Shown here: positions 1-9,624 of the stretch, in pieces | How the letters are laid out: every line of letters begins with the position of its first letter | Numbering within the stretch: the first letter of the stretch is position 1 | Source of the DNA: Tretioscincus oriximinensis | Taxonomy: Eukaryota; Chordata; Lepidosauria; Squamata; Gymnophthalmidae | Reading direction: 5' to 3' | Assembly: GCA_022410635.1 (NCBI GenBank) | Contig: JAJVDF010000017.1 | Span: 3,446,358 to 3,510,357 of the forward strand | DNA: 64,000 nt | Translations under genes and position numbers: made by a program | Notes under the pieces: model-generated | Databases searched by the model: none | Told to the model about the DNA's origin: nothing | The model's input: only the letters and a program-made list of their open reading frames with translations

Positions 1-1240
1 TGGGATTCAAAATAAGACCCTACTAGACCCTACTATAGGAAGAAGGCTCAGCAAATCCTGGTTATTACCACTGCAAGCCTGTTATAGAACTTGGAAGAAG
101 CATTATAAAACCTTGACGATAAATTGGAAACATGCCGCCTCTTTAGAAGCAATTAATCCAGCGGGAGACGAATCTTTGGCANAATATTTAATGATATTAA
201 AAAAGAACGGATATAAAAGGCTTAGAGATATAGTAGACGAAAATGGCTCTCCGGTCTCCATACAAACAATTAGACAATTGTATAGGAACGAGGGTTTACG
301 TTTCTGGTTACAAGAACGTGCTTTTAGGAATATTATCAATCATCAAGAATTTAGAAATACTATGTGTGGACAGTCGATTTTAGAACCGATAATAGCTAAC
401 CTGATTAGGGGTCAAAAGAAATTAGCAAAGGACCTGTACGCCCAAATTCTGATCAAAAGTTACAAAAACCTAAAAACTATTACCGATTATTGGGAGACGG
501 AGATCCCAGAGGTGAATAATCTCTGGAAACGATGGATAGATCAGCATTTAACTAGACAGGACCTAAGGATCAAAGAAACCGAACTAAAGACAGTGACCCG
601 ATGGTATTATACCCCGTGTCAGTTAGCTCATATTACAGGTCAGTCTCCCCTGTGCTGGNATGGCTGCCAGCAGAGGGGATTATACACACACATGTGGGCT
701 CTCTGCCCAATGGTTAAAAGATTCTGNGGTGCAATCATTACGGAGCTAAATAAGATTGTAGGAATCACTCTGCCGAATACTACGGAAGCCTGGCTTTTTG
801 GTATATTTCATGTTCCCCCTGCGGAAAAATCCGATTGGTGGTTGATTGACATGGGAATAATGGCAGGCCATCTGGTTATTGCCAAATTCTGGAAAGACCG
901 CTCTAAGTGGAATATACAAGATTGGTATTACTACCTTCTGGAATTTATGAATTTCGATATTCTTCAAGCCAAAAGATTGAAGACCATTGGAATTATATAC
1001 CAGCCACATTGGACAATAAAATGGCAAGAGCTCATTGCCTTTGGACTATCACCGTCATCTCCAACCTTGATNAAGGAAGCTATGCAGATGTTCCTGGAAC
1101 AACGATTGATATTGTAATACTACACTTTCATGCCTATTAATGGTGGGGAGGGTTTGGGGTGTGTGCTAATTGTTTATATGGTTTTGTATTTTTTCTGTTT
1201 GTTGGTTTTTGTAATAAATAAAAAAAAAAAAAAAGAAGGT
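1..1240 (+). mobile_element. L1-clade LINE, 3' end
   Basis: This is the 3' portion of an L1-type non-LTR retrotransposon; its 5' part lies outside the window. It contains the ORF2 C-terminus (2-1117), a short 3' UTR of about 100 bases that is G/T-rich, and an A-rich tail beginning with AATAAATAAA at about 1213-1235. A pure A tail is the usual mark of L1 retrotransposition, unlike the short-repeat tails of CR1 in this window. Several CpGs survive and the reading frame is open, so the copy appears fairly young. A target-site duplicate cannot be checked because the 5' end is missing. Confidence 0.85.
2..1117 (+). CDS. L1 ORF2 protein, C-terminal part (partial, 5' end outside window)
   Basis: The frame is open from the first bases of the window to a TAA at 1115-1117, about 371 codons, with only ambiguous bases interrupting it. 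It corresponds to the region of L1 ORF2p after the reverse transcriptase domain. The diagnostic C-terminal cysteine motif is visible: Cys codons at 653 and 665, His at 689 and Cys at 704, spacing C-x3-C-x7-H-x4-C, embedded in CWxGC...THMWALC, as in vertebrate L1. Tryptophan- and lysine-rich sequence flanks it. ORF2p is the endonuclease/reverse transcriptase for target-primed insertion; this part helps bind RNA. Because the 5' portion is not seen, I cannot tell whether the element is full length or 5'-truncated, and the true start codon is outside. No stop or frameshift is visible. Confidence 0.85.
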   Translation, partial: GIQNKTLLDPTIGRRLSKSWLLPLQACYRTWKKHYKTLTINWKHAASLEAINPAGDESLAXYLMILKKNGYKRLRDIVDENGSPVSIQTIRQLYRNEGLRFWLQERAFRNIINHQEFRNTMCGQSILEPIIANLIRGQKKLAKDLYAQILIKSYKNLKTITDYWETEIPEVNNLWKRWIDQHLTRQDLRIKETELKTVTRWYYTPCQLAHITGQSPLCWXGCQQRGLYTHMWALCPMVKRFXGAIITELNKIVGITLPNTTEAWLFGIFHVPPAEKSDWWLIDMGIMAGHLVIAKFWKDRSKWNIQDWYYYLLEFMNFDILQAKRLKTIGIIYQPHWTIKWQELIAFGLSPSSPTLXKEAMQMFLEQRLIL

Positions 1241-1584
1241 GTAGATTGTAGATATTGCCATTCCGGGGGAATAGTAGAATCGAGGAGAAACAGTTGAAGA
1301 AAATGACCAGATACAAGGACTTGAGAATCGAATTTCAGTGACTCTGGCGTATACCAGTAAAAATGGTACCAGTGGGCCTTGGCACACTGGGTGCAGTTCT
1401 GAAAGATCTCAGTGGGCATTTGAAAATGATTGGCATTGACAAAATATCCATCTGTCAACTTCAAAAGGCCACTGTATTGGGATCCACCCACATCATTCGA
1501 AGATACATCACTCAGTCCTATTCGACTAGTGTTAGATGATACAAAATCCAGCATATTGATCTCGTTTGCTGCGTTACTTTTGTT
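1241..1584 (-). other. Unidentified exon-like open reading frame, abutted by the L1 tail
   Basis: Reading the minus strand, a frame is open from just after a TAA at 1585-1587 to the L1 poly-A junction near 1240, about 114 codons. The product is protein-like in composition and unlike the low-complexity shadow frames nearby: it has the segments GGSQYSGLLKLTDGYFVN, CTQCAKAHWYHFYW and LLDSTIPPEWQYLQ, with a CxxC pair and many aromatics. Several CpGs are retained. I do not recognise the family. No convincing splice acceptor is visible upstream, where the frame meets a (TGA)n microsatellite. It may be a piece of a processed pseudogene, an exon, or part of an unknown repeat into which the L1 inserted; chance is also possible. 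Confidence 0.3.
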
Positions 1585-1587
1585 TTA

Positions 1588-1588
1588 T

Positions 1589-1642
<54 letters not shown>

Positions 1643-1740
1643 GATAGAAAAAGAAGAAGATCATTATCATCATCATCATTATCATTTTATTATTATTGTG
1701 ATTGTTGTTGTCATTGTCATTGTTGTCAGTACTACTACAG
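1588..1740. repeat. (TCA)n microsatellite with degenerate flank
   Basis: A near-perfect (ATC/TCA)n run occupies about 1590-1642. It continues as imperfect trinucleotides (ATC, ATT, GTT) to about 1735. The poly-His, poly-Ile and poly-Asp frames across it are artefacts of the repeat. Confidence 0.95.
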
Positions 1741-1744
1741 GAGG

Positions 1745-2970
1745 AGCATTGCCAGAGCCTCTTAGTGGTGCTGCAAGACAGGTTGCTGTCCCTTAAAATA
1801 CAGGCATGCACATCACTGTCCAAAAATATACAATGTTATAAACAGGGATTACTTCTTCGGGATATCAGCAAATTATCTGTACTGTCTTGTCCGTGGGTGA
1901 ATCTTCTGAGGTAATCTTATATAAAACTGCACTCCAACATTACAACTCTATTCATAACTTCTTGAAAGATTAAAGATCACAGCAGGGCTATTTTGGGGGT
2001 ATATTTTATCATTTTAATTTTATGAACTTTTGGTGAAGGACTGGATATAAATTTTTAAACTAATAAGCAAACCAATAACTTACTATGTTTGTTCCTTCCT
2101 TCAGTTTCTCCTTACATGTTTTTGTACAGGGGCACAAGGATATGCATGCACAATGTGGGGAAAAAAATCACACAAAGTGTCAAAACATACTGCACGTATC
2201 TCACACACTTGAAGGATGATATCACAATCAGTCTGTGGTTCATGACTGCCAGGCAGTGGAGAATGGGCGAGAATCCAATAGGAAATTCTTCTTTGATCTT
2301 GCTGAACTAGGCTTCAAAGAGATCAGAAGATCAAAGAACCATTCCGGAAGATCAAGGGAAGGCTTCCAAAGACTCCTGTTCTTCCCATACTGCTCTGCTC
2401 TGCCAACTATACTGCTAANGAATCAGTTGGTTACCAGTTAGCTCACTTGTAATCCTAAAACTTTGATGGTCCTCTTCTTCACGTCTTCAGCTGAAGTGCT
2501 AATATAGATTGCTGCTCATCAAAATAAAGAGGTGAGGTGCCTTTTGATCGGCTAAACACATTGCTGAAGTCCCACCATCCAAGACTTTAAAGGCTCTGTT
2601 CTGTCTGCCCGGATGACTTGTCAGGTTAACTAGATAATCTGGTTAGATAGAACTGAAGTTTTAGGTGGAATCTCTGTCCACAATGTGCTTCCACTTTGTC
2701 AGCTTTAACTGAAAGTAAACCAAATATAAGCACAATCCACACAACATCATGACTGTATTATGTAAGTGTAGGTCACGGTGGGACAGGATGCGAACTCTCA
2801 TTGGGCATCCTACACAGAAGGTCCAGAGTGTATCAAAGCAGCAAACATCCTGACAAAAGCTCACTATCACCAGAACAGTCTCTCACTGAACTTCCTCAAG
2901 TTCTGCCATACTGCTGAAAGATTTGACCTTATTAATAAGATCCACATATGCAATAGTGTTTCACAACACT
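1745..2970. other. No recognised gene; AT-rich anonymous sequence
   Basis: I see no coding exon, RNA gene or clear repeat boundary here. Part of 2780-2970 may belong to the decayed LINE that becomes recognisable from about 2980. Confidence 0.5.
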
Positions 2971-2984
2971 TGCAATGTCCATCT

Positions 2985-3310
2985 TGCAATGGACAAAAGA
3001 GCATAATCAAGGAGGATGTGGAGATTGCAGAGAGGTTAAATTAATTTTTTGCATCAGTTTTCACTGAAGAAGACAGAGGGAATTTACCCACAACAGATTT
3101 AGTTTTCTCAGANAACCAAGTACTGAGAACCATATAATTTAAGCACTTGACACATATTCAGGGGAAGTTGTTGCAAAGCCTTCAGATCTACTAACTGAAC
3201 GTATTGCTTACCTCTTCACATCACTAAGTCTGTTAACATCAATGCTGCATTACTGGAACAATCCATCCTTTCTTTTCCACAGAGATATGCCAGTGAATTC
3301 AGTGCTGGTT
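2985..3310 (+). pseudogene. Decayed CR1-type LINE ORF2 fragment (linker and start of reverse transcriptase)
   Basis: Translation of the plus strand near 2990-3125 gives EIAERLN, a stop, then FFASVFTEEDRGNLP and, further on, NQVLRTI. This is the pattern found just before the reverse transcriptase domain of CR1-group LINEs (a LNxFFASVFT motif). Continuing to about 3270, LTERIAYLFTSLS is reminiscent of the next conserved block. Stops and frame changes show the copy is dead. The exact clade is uncertain. Confidence 0.5.
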
Positions 3311-3344
3311 CCAAGGATGCAGATTTGTAGACTTTTAAACTGAT

Positions 3345-3530
3345 CCTCACCAGTCATGTAATCTCAAAAGCTAAGCAGGAATAGATTAGTCTCTGCCTAA
3401 CACGTTGACTGGGAATATCAAGTGCTATAGGCTAGACTATGAAACAGTAACTCCGCATAGTTGCCAGAGAATAACTGAAGGCAATATGTGATTTTTACTG
3501 GAAGGAATTCTCAAAAGTGAATTCATAGGA
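3345..3530 (+). mobile_element. 5S rRNA-derived SINE or 5S pseudogene with Sauria-like tail
   Basis: The stretch from about 3350 to 3433 aligns by eye to vertebrate 5S rRNA from its middle to its 3' end: AATCTCAAAAGCTAAGCAGG matches the 5S internal promoter A-box region, and GGGAATATCAAGTGCTATAGGCT matches the 5S 3' end. The 5' part of 5S is missing or unrecognisable. Downstream, about 3452-3490 has CATAGTTGCCAGAGAATAACTGAAGGCA, which loosely resembles the tail of Sauria/BovB-mobilised SINEs. That combination suggests a 5S-headed SINE rather than a plain 5S pseudogene; the head is the firmer part. Confidence 0.6.
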
Positions 3531-3534
3531 AGAA

Positions 3535-4020
3535 CTCCCAAAAGTGTGTNCTGCAACCAGAAAGGGTGTGCTCCATAATCTTGGAAAATATGATAAAACA
3601 TAGCAAGACTTTTAAGGTGCATTTGAAAAAAACAAGATGGTACATATGGGTAAACAACTCTCAAAGGTGTGCAGGTTCTAGTTCATTTGAATCTAAAATC
3701 AAAATCCTTCTACCAATACTATCAGAAGAAGCAAACATAGAAGGAACCTTTTGCTGAAATAATTCAACTTTACTGCGTGCCCCCTTGGAGACAATACAAA
3801 ACTGTGACNTTAAGAAAATAAAAGATGGACTATTGAAAAGTGATGCTTCCAGAGATGCAAAATACACAAAACAATTTTGCTAAGTGTTACCCCAAAATTA
3901 AGAAACAGAAAATGGGGGGCAGCTATCTTACAAAAATAGCATTCACTTCCAAACTCTTTCAATTATAAATACCACAGGAAGATACCCAAACCTCCCAAGA
4001 AGCCAACAGACATNTCATTG
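3535..4020. other. Nothing recognised
   Basis: AT-rich sequence without an exon, RNA gene or repeat boundary that I can name. Confidence 0.5.
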
Positions 4021-4023
4021 TAA

Positions 4024-4300
4024 TCCAGCCATGGTTNAGGACATTGTGCATTTTATTTTACACTGTCCATCTTATGATGTTATCCGGGATAATTTACACA
4101 GTGGGATAATAGTTAGCTGTGGGCAAACAGGGTCAAATCTGTTAGCTTTTATTCAGGTAGNGTTTATAATTAGAAAAACCCTAAATTTTAAACTCAACTT
4201 TGTATTTGAAACTATTGTAATTTTAAATGTTTTGTGCTTTGTTATAGCAATGGCTGCAGCAATAAACATTAATTGATTGAATATAGCCATAATAAAATTA
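4024..4300 (+). pseudogene. LINE-like ORF C-terminus and 3' end (degenerate)
   Basis: Translation from about 4031 gives DIVHFILHCPSYDVIRDNL, which resembles the His/Cys-containing C-terminal block (HxxLxCPxY...R) seen at the end of many vertebrate non-LTR ORFs. The sequence then runs to an ATTAATTGATTGAATA tail. The rest is too decayed to assign a clade. Confidence 0.35.
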
Positions 4301-4830
4301 GGGGTAATTTATTATGTATCTGTATCAATAAAGAGNAGCTGTTCTGAAATAATGGAAACATTTCATAGCACCTCTAAAAGCAACCGTATGTGGAACACAT
4401 TACAACAGAGCAATGTAGATGAGATGGAATGTAAAGAGCAAAAACAAAAGAACCCTAAAAGAGACAAGCAATGGTTGTGCAATATAAACAAGCTAATACT
4501 TTATAAAATGCTTTAAAGTCTGAAGCCAAGTGTATAAAGGACTTCTGGCTAAAATATAGGTACTATAAAATAACATACAATATAAACATTCAGTGTAAAT
4601 GAAAGTCCATATAAGCAGAAAAGTCCAGTGTATTTAGGAGAGTCCAGATAAAATTCCTCTGTGAATACTGGAAGTTGGAGATGCCAATACCAGTAGCCAG
4701 AAGCGTTTCAACCTAACAGGTCTTCTATATTGGTAATGCATCCAATATGACCTCGTTGACTAGGAGCACTGACTACTAGATGTGATTAGTGTATCAACCA
4801 CAACCANACACAGAACGGCATCAGTGCTTT
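4300..4830. other. Nothing recognised
   Basis: AT-rich anonymous sequence. No exon or clear element boundary seen. Confidence 0.5.
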
Positions 4831-4834
4831 GGTA

Positions 4835-4960
4835 ACATGATGTTCAGATTATTGTAAAGTGCTCTCTGTGGGGCTGTTACAAAAGACACAACTAACGCAA
4901 AATGCATGAAGCAAGTTATTAAACTGCTTCACATTGTACATGGCACACTGCATTTAAGCA
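4835..4960 (+). mobile_element. L2/CR1-like LINE fragment (post-RT region)
   Basis: CAGATTATTGTAAAGTGCTC followed by TGTGGGGCTG corresponds to the LDYCNxLYxGLP block of L2-like LINE ORF2 (here DYCKVLSVGL), followed by a degenerate LxQNA block. The same block occurs in the antisense copies at 23.6 kb and 29.6 kb. Confidence 0.55.
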
Positions 4961-5004
4961 CTTCTTACAAGTTTTGCCTTATCCTTTTTCATGAAAATGC
5001 CCAT

Positions 5005-5100
5005 GTGCAATTGATAGGCCACTGTGTAAGATAAAATGCTCCTNTAGATGGATTGTAGTCTGATTCAACTTGGTTCCTTTTGTGTTCTTGTGCACTATTT
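5005..5100 (+). mobile_element. CR1 3' end fragment
   Basis: GGCCACTGTGTAAGATAAAATGCT and the run to TTTGTGTTCTTGTG match the last ~80 bases of the CR1 ends at 14.4 kb and 26.9 kb, including the degenerate ATGTTCTT-type tail. The copy is very diverged. Confidence 0.6.
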
Positions 5101-5990
5101 AGCTACCAAACAAAATTCAAGCTTTTATCTTTGGCATTTTTTGCACTAGGCCTTACCCCACATTACATNTTGCAGTAGGGACTTGCCATTTACATNCTAA
5201 TATAGACTGCAGCAGACTAGTACAGACTGCTGCACCAAGTTTTAACGTTTTGGTTCATAGCAGGACTAGGACAGAGTGGTTTTATAGTGATCTTTTGAAA
5301 TACTTAAAAAAATGTAAATTAATGCAGCCAAATATAAATGGCCAGGGCAGGAATCCTACATGATCTCTAAGGCCACATGANGTGTTAAAAATCAGAATGG
5401 TTTTAAAATCGGGGAAATCCCAATCGCGAGTCTATGCATATGTACCCACATGTTTTCGGAAACGAACCATTAGAAAACCTGTAAATCTATATGGAACAGA
5501 CAAGACTGGAATGTAAATACTGAGCATGCTCAGTATGTGATTCTGCATTGTCTTGTGCTAGATCTTCTTGTGGTATCCTAGTAATCCTGTTAAGGATCGT
5601 ACTCACAGAAAGGCTTCTCATTTCCATGGCTTCTCATTTCCATGGCTTCAGGCANNACCATTTCAAAAAATATCAGCAACGGGGCAAAGCACCTTTTTTC
5701 TGGGTGCAATGCAAAAACTCACATTAGTACGTGGGGCAGAACAATAATGAAGTTGCTAACATTGCGGTAAGAAAACCTCATGTGCCTGCAAAGTTAAGGG
5801 AACTTGGAAGCTTAACATTACTCTAGGTTCTCTTTTCAGTTCTGGGGAGTGGGGGTGGGAAGGTAACTGTACTTCCCAACTCATGCCAAGAAGAGCTGGG
5901 AGGGCAAGTCACACAAATTTGATGGATGCCACAGAAAGCTTTCATATANCTTTTTCTATCACAAGATGTTGCATTAAAACAGTATAAGAA
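5100..5990. other. No gene; short tandem duplication at 5615-5648
   Basis: No exon or RNA gene seen. At about 5615-5648 the unit GGCTTCTCATTTCCAT is present twice in direct tandem. Otherwise anonymous sequence. Confidence 0.6.
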
Positions 5991-5995
5991 ATTGG

Positions 5996-6065
5996 TTTTT
6001 ATTGCTAATCGCCCTGAGAACTTTGAGAATAGGACAATATAGAAATGTAAAATAAATAAAGCCAG
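5996..6065 (+). mobile_element. L2-like LINE/SINE 3' tail
   Basis: TCGCCCTGAGAACTTTGAGAATAGGACAATATAGAAATGTAAAATAAATAAA follows the pattern CGCCCTGAG...AGGGCGG(T/G)ATA(C/A)AAAT(AAAT)n shared by the LINE and SINE tails elsewhere in the window (compare 25.4 kb and 35.4 kb). Confidence 0.5.
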
Positions 6066-6069
6066 CACT

Positions 6070-7295
6070 GTAAATAAAGGTCTTTTTTTATACCTGTTTG
6101 ATTTTCTCCAAACTTATTTATAAATGTAGTCAAAGAAAAATAAAGAAATGTCATTTGTTAGGAAGTATTTGTCTTCTCAAACNTGATTAATGGAAACAGA
6201 GAACTTCATTTCTTTCAAAGCAAGTTGCAAGTAACTGCTGTTCATATTACTGCAACCACGAACAAGGCACTTTAGAGATATTAGATAAGTGGTTAAATTA
6301 CACAGTCATTTGCAGGAAATGTGAATCTAAGAGTGGGTGAGTCGCACAATGAAATCAAGTCTGCCACATGTTTAAAGAGATACCACTGTGTTTTCAGAAA
6401 TGTAAGGAATGTGTGAGACATTTATTCCCATGGGATATGAGTTGAATGCACAAAGAAGACAGATTAAAGATGCAGATTAACTGAAAATGAGGTGTCCATG
6501 TTGATGTGCATTAATTTATTAGCTTGCCAACTGTGTCTTACTGCTTTCACATTCATTAAACATTCATATGAAGTTTGTTGGGAAATCAAGGGGAGGAACT
6601 GAATAGAGAAGTGTGTTATAATAAGAAGCTAAAAAGAAAGCAATTCCATTAGGAGTGAAAATCAGATGACTTGAGATACCCTCAAGCCTACATTATCCCC
6701 CTTAAATCTTCTTTTAACTAAACTCTTCATTTGCTCTGAAAGCAAAGCTTTTAGTGAACATAGATCTCCATGCAAAAAAAAAGGCTTTAATAGTTCTAAC
6801 AGTTTTGCAGATGACAATATTTCATGAATGACTGCTACAAGCAAATTTAACAAAGATAACCAACGTTTAATGGCTTTATCTGTTTTTTACTAATGCTTTG
6901 TAAACAGTTCAAAGATTATTTTTAATGAAAATAATCTTTTTAAAGAATAAAATATTCAATTTGGCCCTCGATTTTTAAAGTCTATGTTGCTGATTTCCCT
7001 GTAGCCTAGGATTATCACCAGGTTTCTAATGCCCTTTTTTAAGTATTTAGAAGACAAGGGGGAAGGAACANACATTTTTTTCCCTAATAAAATTAACTCA
7101 GAGTAATAGTTAATGAACACAATCTTGGTGAAAAAGATTGTCGAGAACATTCAGTGTCCTCTGAGAGAAACTTAAGGGAAAGCAAAATGTACTTTTATTT
7201 TCACCTAAAGTTCCATTCAAATTTCTTAACAGTGCTTCATACTTGCCTATCTTTGGAAGGAGGCTCTCTATGAGTGGGAAGGTTATGCCCAGCTC
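6070..7295. other. Nothing recognised; AT-rich
   Basis: No coding exon, RNA gene or element boundary that I can support. Confidence 0.5.
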
Positions 7296-7298
7296 TTT

Positions 7299-7877
7299 CA
7301 GGCTGTGTTCTCACTAGGGGGGGAAATGGGAGTGAAAGCTGTGTGCCTTTACACTGAGTACATGCACTTTCCCTACAATCCACAGGGGGAACACCATTCA
7401 CAAAGCCACACATTGCCAGNATAGAGTTGTCCCTCAAAAGAGACACAAGTGCAGTTTTTCCCAATTCGGGCTAACTGTGTTCTGGCTACAGTTTTCCCTG
7501 TAGAGCGAGCACCTTTGTGCAAACATTGCCGTGCACCACTGCTGTACCTCCATTTTTTCCCAACCTCTGAGGAGGCAACAGCGTTTTTTAAAGAGTTTTA
7601 TTGTTGTTGGGTTCTAGTTTTGTGCAAAACTAAATATCTGTATTGACTTTTTNAAATTATGGATTTGCGCAAAACTCGTACACTGTTGGAAAAGAGAGAT
7701 GGAGTGTGGGTAGAGCACACTCCGAAAACAAATTGCAACTAATAAGGCTTCAAAAGCCAATGTAGTGCAGATGATGAAACAGAGTGGAAATGGAGTTAGA
7801 AATGGAAGAAAACAATGAATTTACTTCGCAGTTCTCAAAGCNACTTCTTTCACCCAGNCATCAGCACAAAATGCCTC
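7299..7877 (+). mobile_element. Unclassified TIR-bearing repeat, copy 1 (non-autonomous DNA transposon-like)
   Basis: This ~580-bp block is homologous along its whole length to 12004-12631; I estimate roughly three quarters of positions match. Landmarks shared in order are TTCTCACTAG, TTTTTCCCAATTCG.GCTAACTG, GAGGAGGCAAC, TGTTGTTGGG.TCTAGTTT, AAACTAAATATCTGTATT, ATTATGGATTTGC and TTCTTTCACCCA. The start CAGGCTGTGTTCTCACTAG is the reverse complement of the end of copy 2, which points to terminal inverted repeats. Neither copy has a long ORF. The class is unassigned; ends of the form CAGG would suit hAT, but I could not find an 8-bp duplication. Confidence 0.65.
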
Positions 7878-7879
7878 TC

Positions 7880-8960
7880 CTTCCATTGTGCAGCCTGATA
7901 TGTGCCACGCTNTGGTGAGAATTCATATACCAAAAGAAGACACCAGCCAGCAAGTCTACAGAATCGCATCTGGCTGATATGTACAGTATTGCCTTCCTGC
8001 TTTCCTCTTGCTAGCTGCAGGCGGATTCTGCAGGTAGATATGAATGAGTGAAATCCACAATCACTTTTAACTGTGGGTTTTACTCATTGTGTGGAGGGGG
8101 GCATAATCTTCATTGACATGTGTTCAGCAGGCTCCTATTAGCTCTGCACAGAAAGGGCCGTACTGTGATTTTCAGTCCCCAAGGCAATCTAAAGGTATCT
8201 TTTGGCAAAATTTTAAAAAGACAAAGAAGGAATATGTTTTCTATAGTTTCAAGCAAAATATATTTTCTACATAAATGTCTAATGGGAAAGGTGTGGTTTC
8301 CAGATGTTNTTCTTCCATATGAAATGGAAAGAATAACTACAGAAGAATATATACAGAATATATAAAGAATGCAAAGGATATAAAATAACATNAAAATAAA
8401 GAAAAAATATAAATTACCCACAGGACCACAGATNTTATTAGACTAGAGATTTCATCTTCCCAGACCATTGGCCATGCAGGTTGAAAGTAATGAGTGTTGG
8501 AATTTGATAGCATCTGGAGAACCAGAGTCTACTTTGCCCTGGAATAAAAGATAAGCAACATTATGTGTTTTAATAACATATCTCTATTGAATGCTGTATG
8601 TAAAACATATGAGAATTTTTAAAAGAAGTATTCCCATAAAATGTCCCATAGCTATTAAGTTCTTATTTCTACACGACAATGGCTTTATTATGTATTTATC
8701 TACTTATTAAGGGCAAAAAAAGTACAACTTGGAGCCTTCCTATTATTATGTGGGACAGTACTAGCTAACTCTGAGAACCGCTGGTTCATACAGTTGATGT
8801 TTGAATGCCAGTCTCCATAGCATTTATTGGCATGTAAAATGTAGAAATAGTTAGAGTCCACAAAAGNAGATCAATTGCAGTCAGAATTGCAATAAATAAA
8901 AATCACAAATTACATATTTTCATTTTCTATCGGCACATGCAAAAATGAACTTTGGGAACT
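7880..8960. other. Nothing recognised
   Basis: AT-rich anonymous sequence. No exon or defined element seen. Confidence 0.5.
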
Positions 8961-8964
8961 TTTA

Positions 8965-9192
8965 GAAGATGTGTCCAAAAAGTATTTATATTCTGCCCTA
9001 CACACAAAGATCTTAGGCTGGATCACAGCAAAGTAATGATAAAACAGCTAAAATAGAGCAGCTAAATGTACCTGCAAGAGAGAAGACCAGGATGAATAAG
9101 TGAGTCCTCACAGGCATGTAAACATCAAGGGGTAGTCTGTTCCATAACCTGGAGGCTACCGCAGACAATATGTTCCTTGATATAATAATATT
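8965..9192 (-). mobile_element. L2-like LINE 3' end (antisense)
   Basis: On the minus strand this encodes SAVASRLWNRLPLDVYMPV and THLFILVFSLAG, the RLWNxLPxxVR...FRxxLKTHLF block at the C-terminus of L2/CR1-like ORF2. It continues into a short 3' UTR (AGGGCAGAATATAAATA). It abuts the antisense CR1 end starting at 9193. Confidence 0.65.
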
Positions 9193-9505
9193 TACATAAG
9201 AACATAAGAAGAGCNATACTGGATCAGGCCACNGCCCATCAAGTCCAGCATTCTGTGTCACACAGAGGCCCACCAGATGCACCTGGGCAGTCCAAACAGA
9301 GGAAAGCAAAATATGCACCTGTNCATGACTCCCTGCAAAGTCCTGTCTTGAAACTATCAAGTCCTGTCTTGAAACTATCCAAGCTGTTAGCTACCACTAC
9401 CTCTTCAGGAAGTAAATTCCATAGGCCNATGACCCTCTGGGTGGAAAAATACTTTCCTTTGTCTGTTCTCACTTTTCTACCCAACAGTTTTAAGGATTTT
9501 ACAAT
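9193..9505 (-). mobile_element. CR1 LINE 3' end (antisense)
   Basis: This is the reverse complement of the CR1 end that is sense at 13981-14475. It carries the tail ACATAAGAACATAAGAAGAGC, the CACACAGAGGCCCACCAGATG block, and codons for the ORF2 C-terminus (VRTDKGKYFSTQRV.GLWNLLPEEVV). A 21-base segment, TCCTGTCTTGAAACTATCAAG, is tandemly duplicated at 9341-9380, a local change unique to this copy. ORF2 is truncated at its 5' side. Confidence 0.85.
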
Positions 9506-9569
9506 AGAGAAACAAGTATGGAGAGGGAGTGAAAAAAGTTTCTGAGGATTATATCAAAGAACAGAGCCN

Positions 9570-9622
9570 TGGGACCATTNATGAAGGGCNGGATATAAAT
9601 CAGTTTAAATAAATAAATAGTC
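9570..9622 (+). mobile_element. L2-like 3' tail remnant
   Basis: GAAGGGCNGGATATAAATCAGTTTAAATAAATAAATAG matches the shared LINE/SINE tail pattern ending in (AAAT)n. Confidence 0.45.
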
Positions 9623-9624
9623 AT

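Noticed and set aside
1430..1823. Long frames with poly-His, poly-Ile or poly-Asp
   Set aside because: They are translations of the (TCA)n microsatellite in different frames.
3345..3434. Functional 5S rRNA gene
   Set aside because: The 5' third is missing and the internal promoter C-box region is heavily mutated, so it is a SINE head or pseudogene only.
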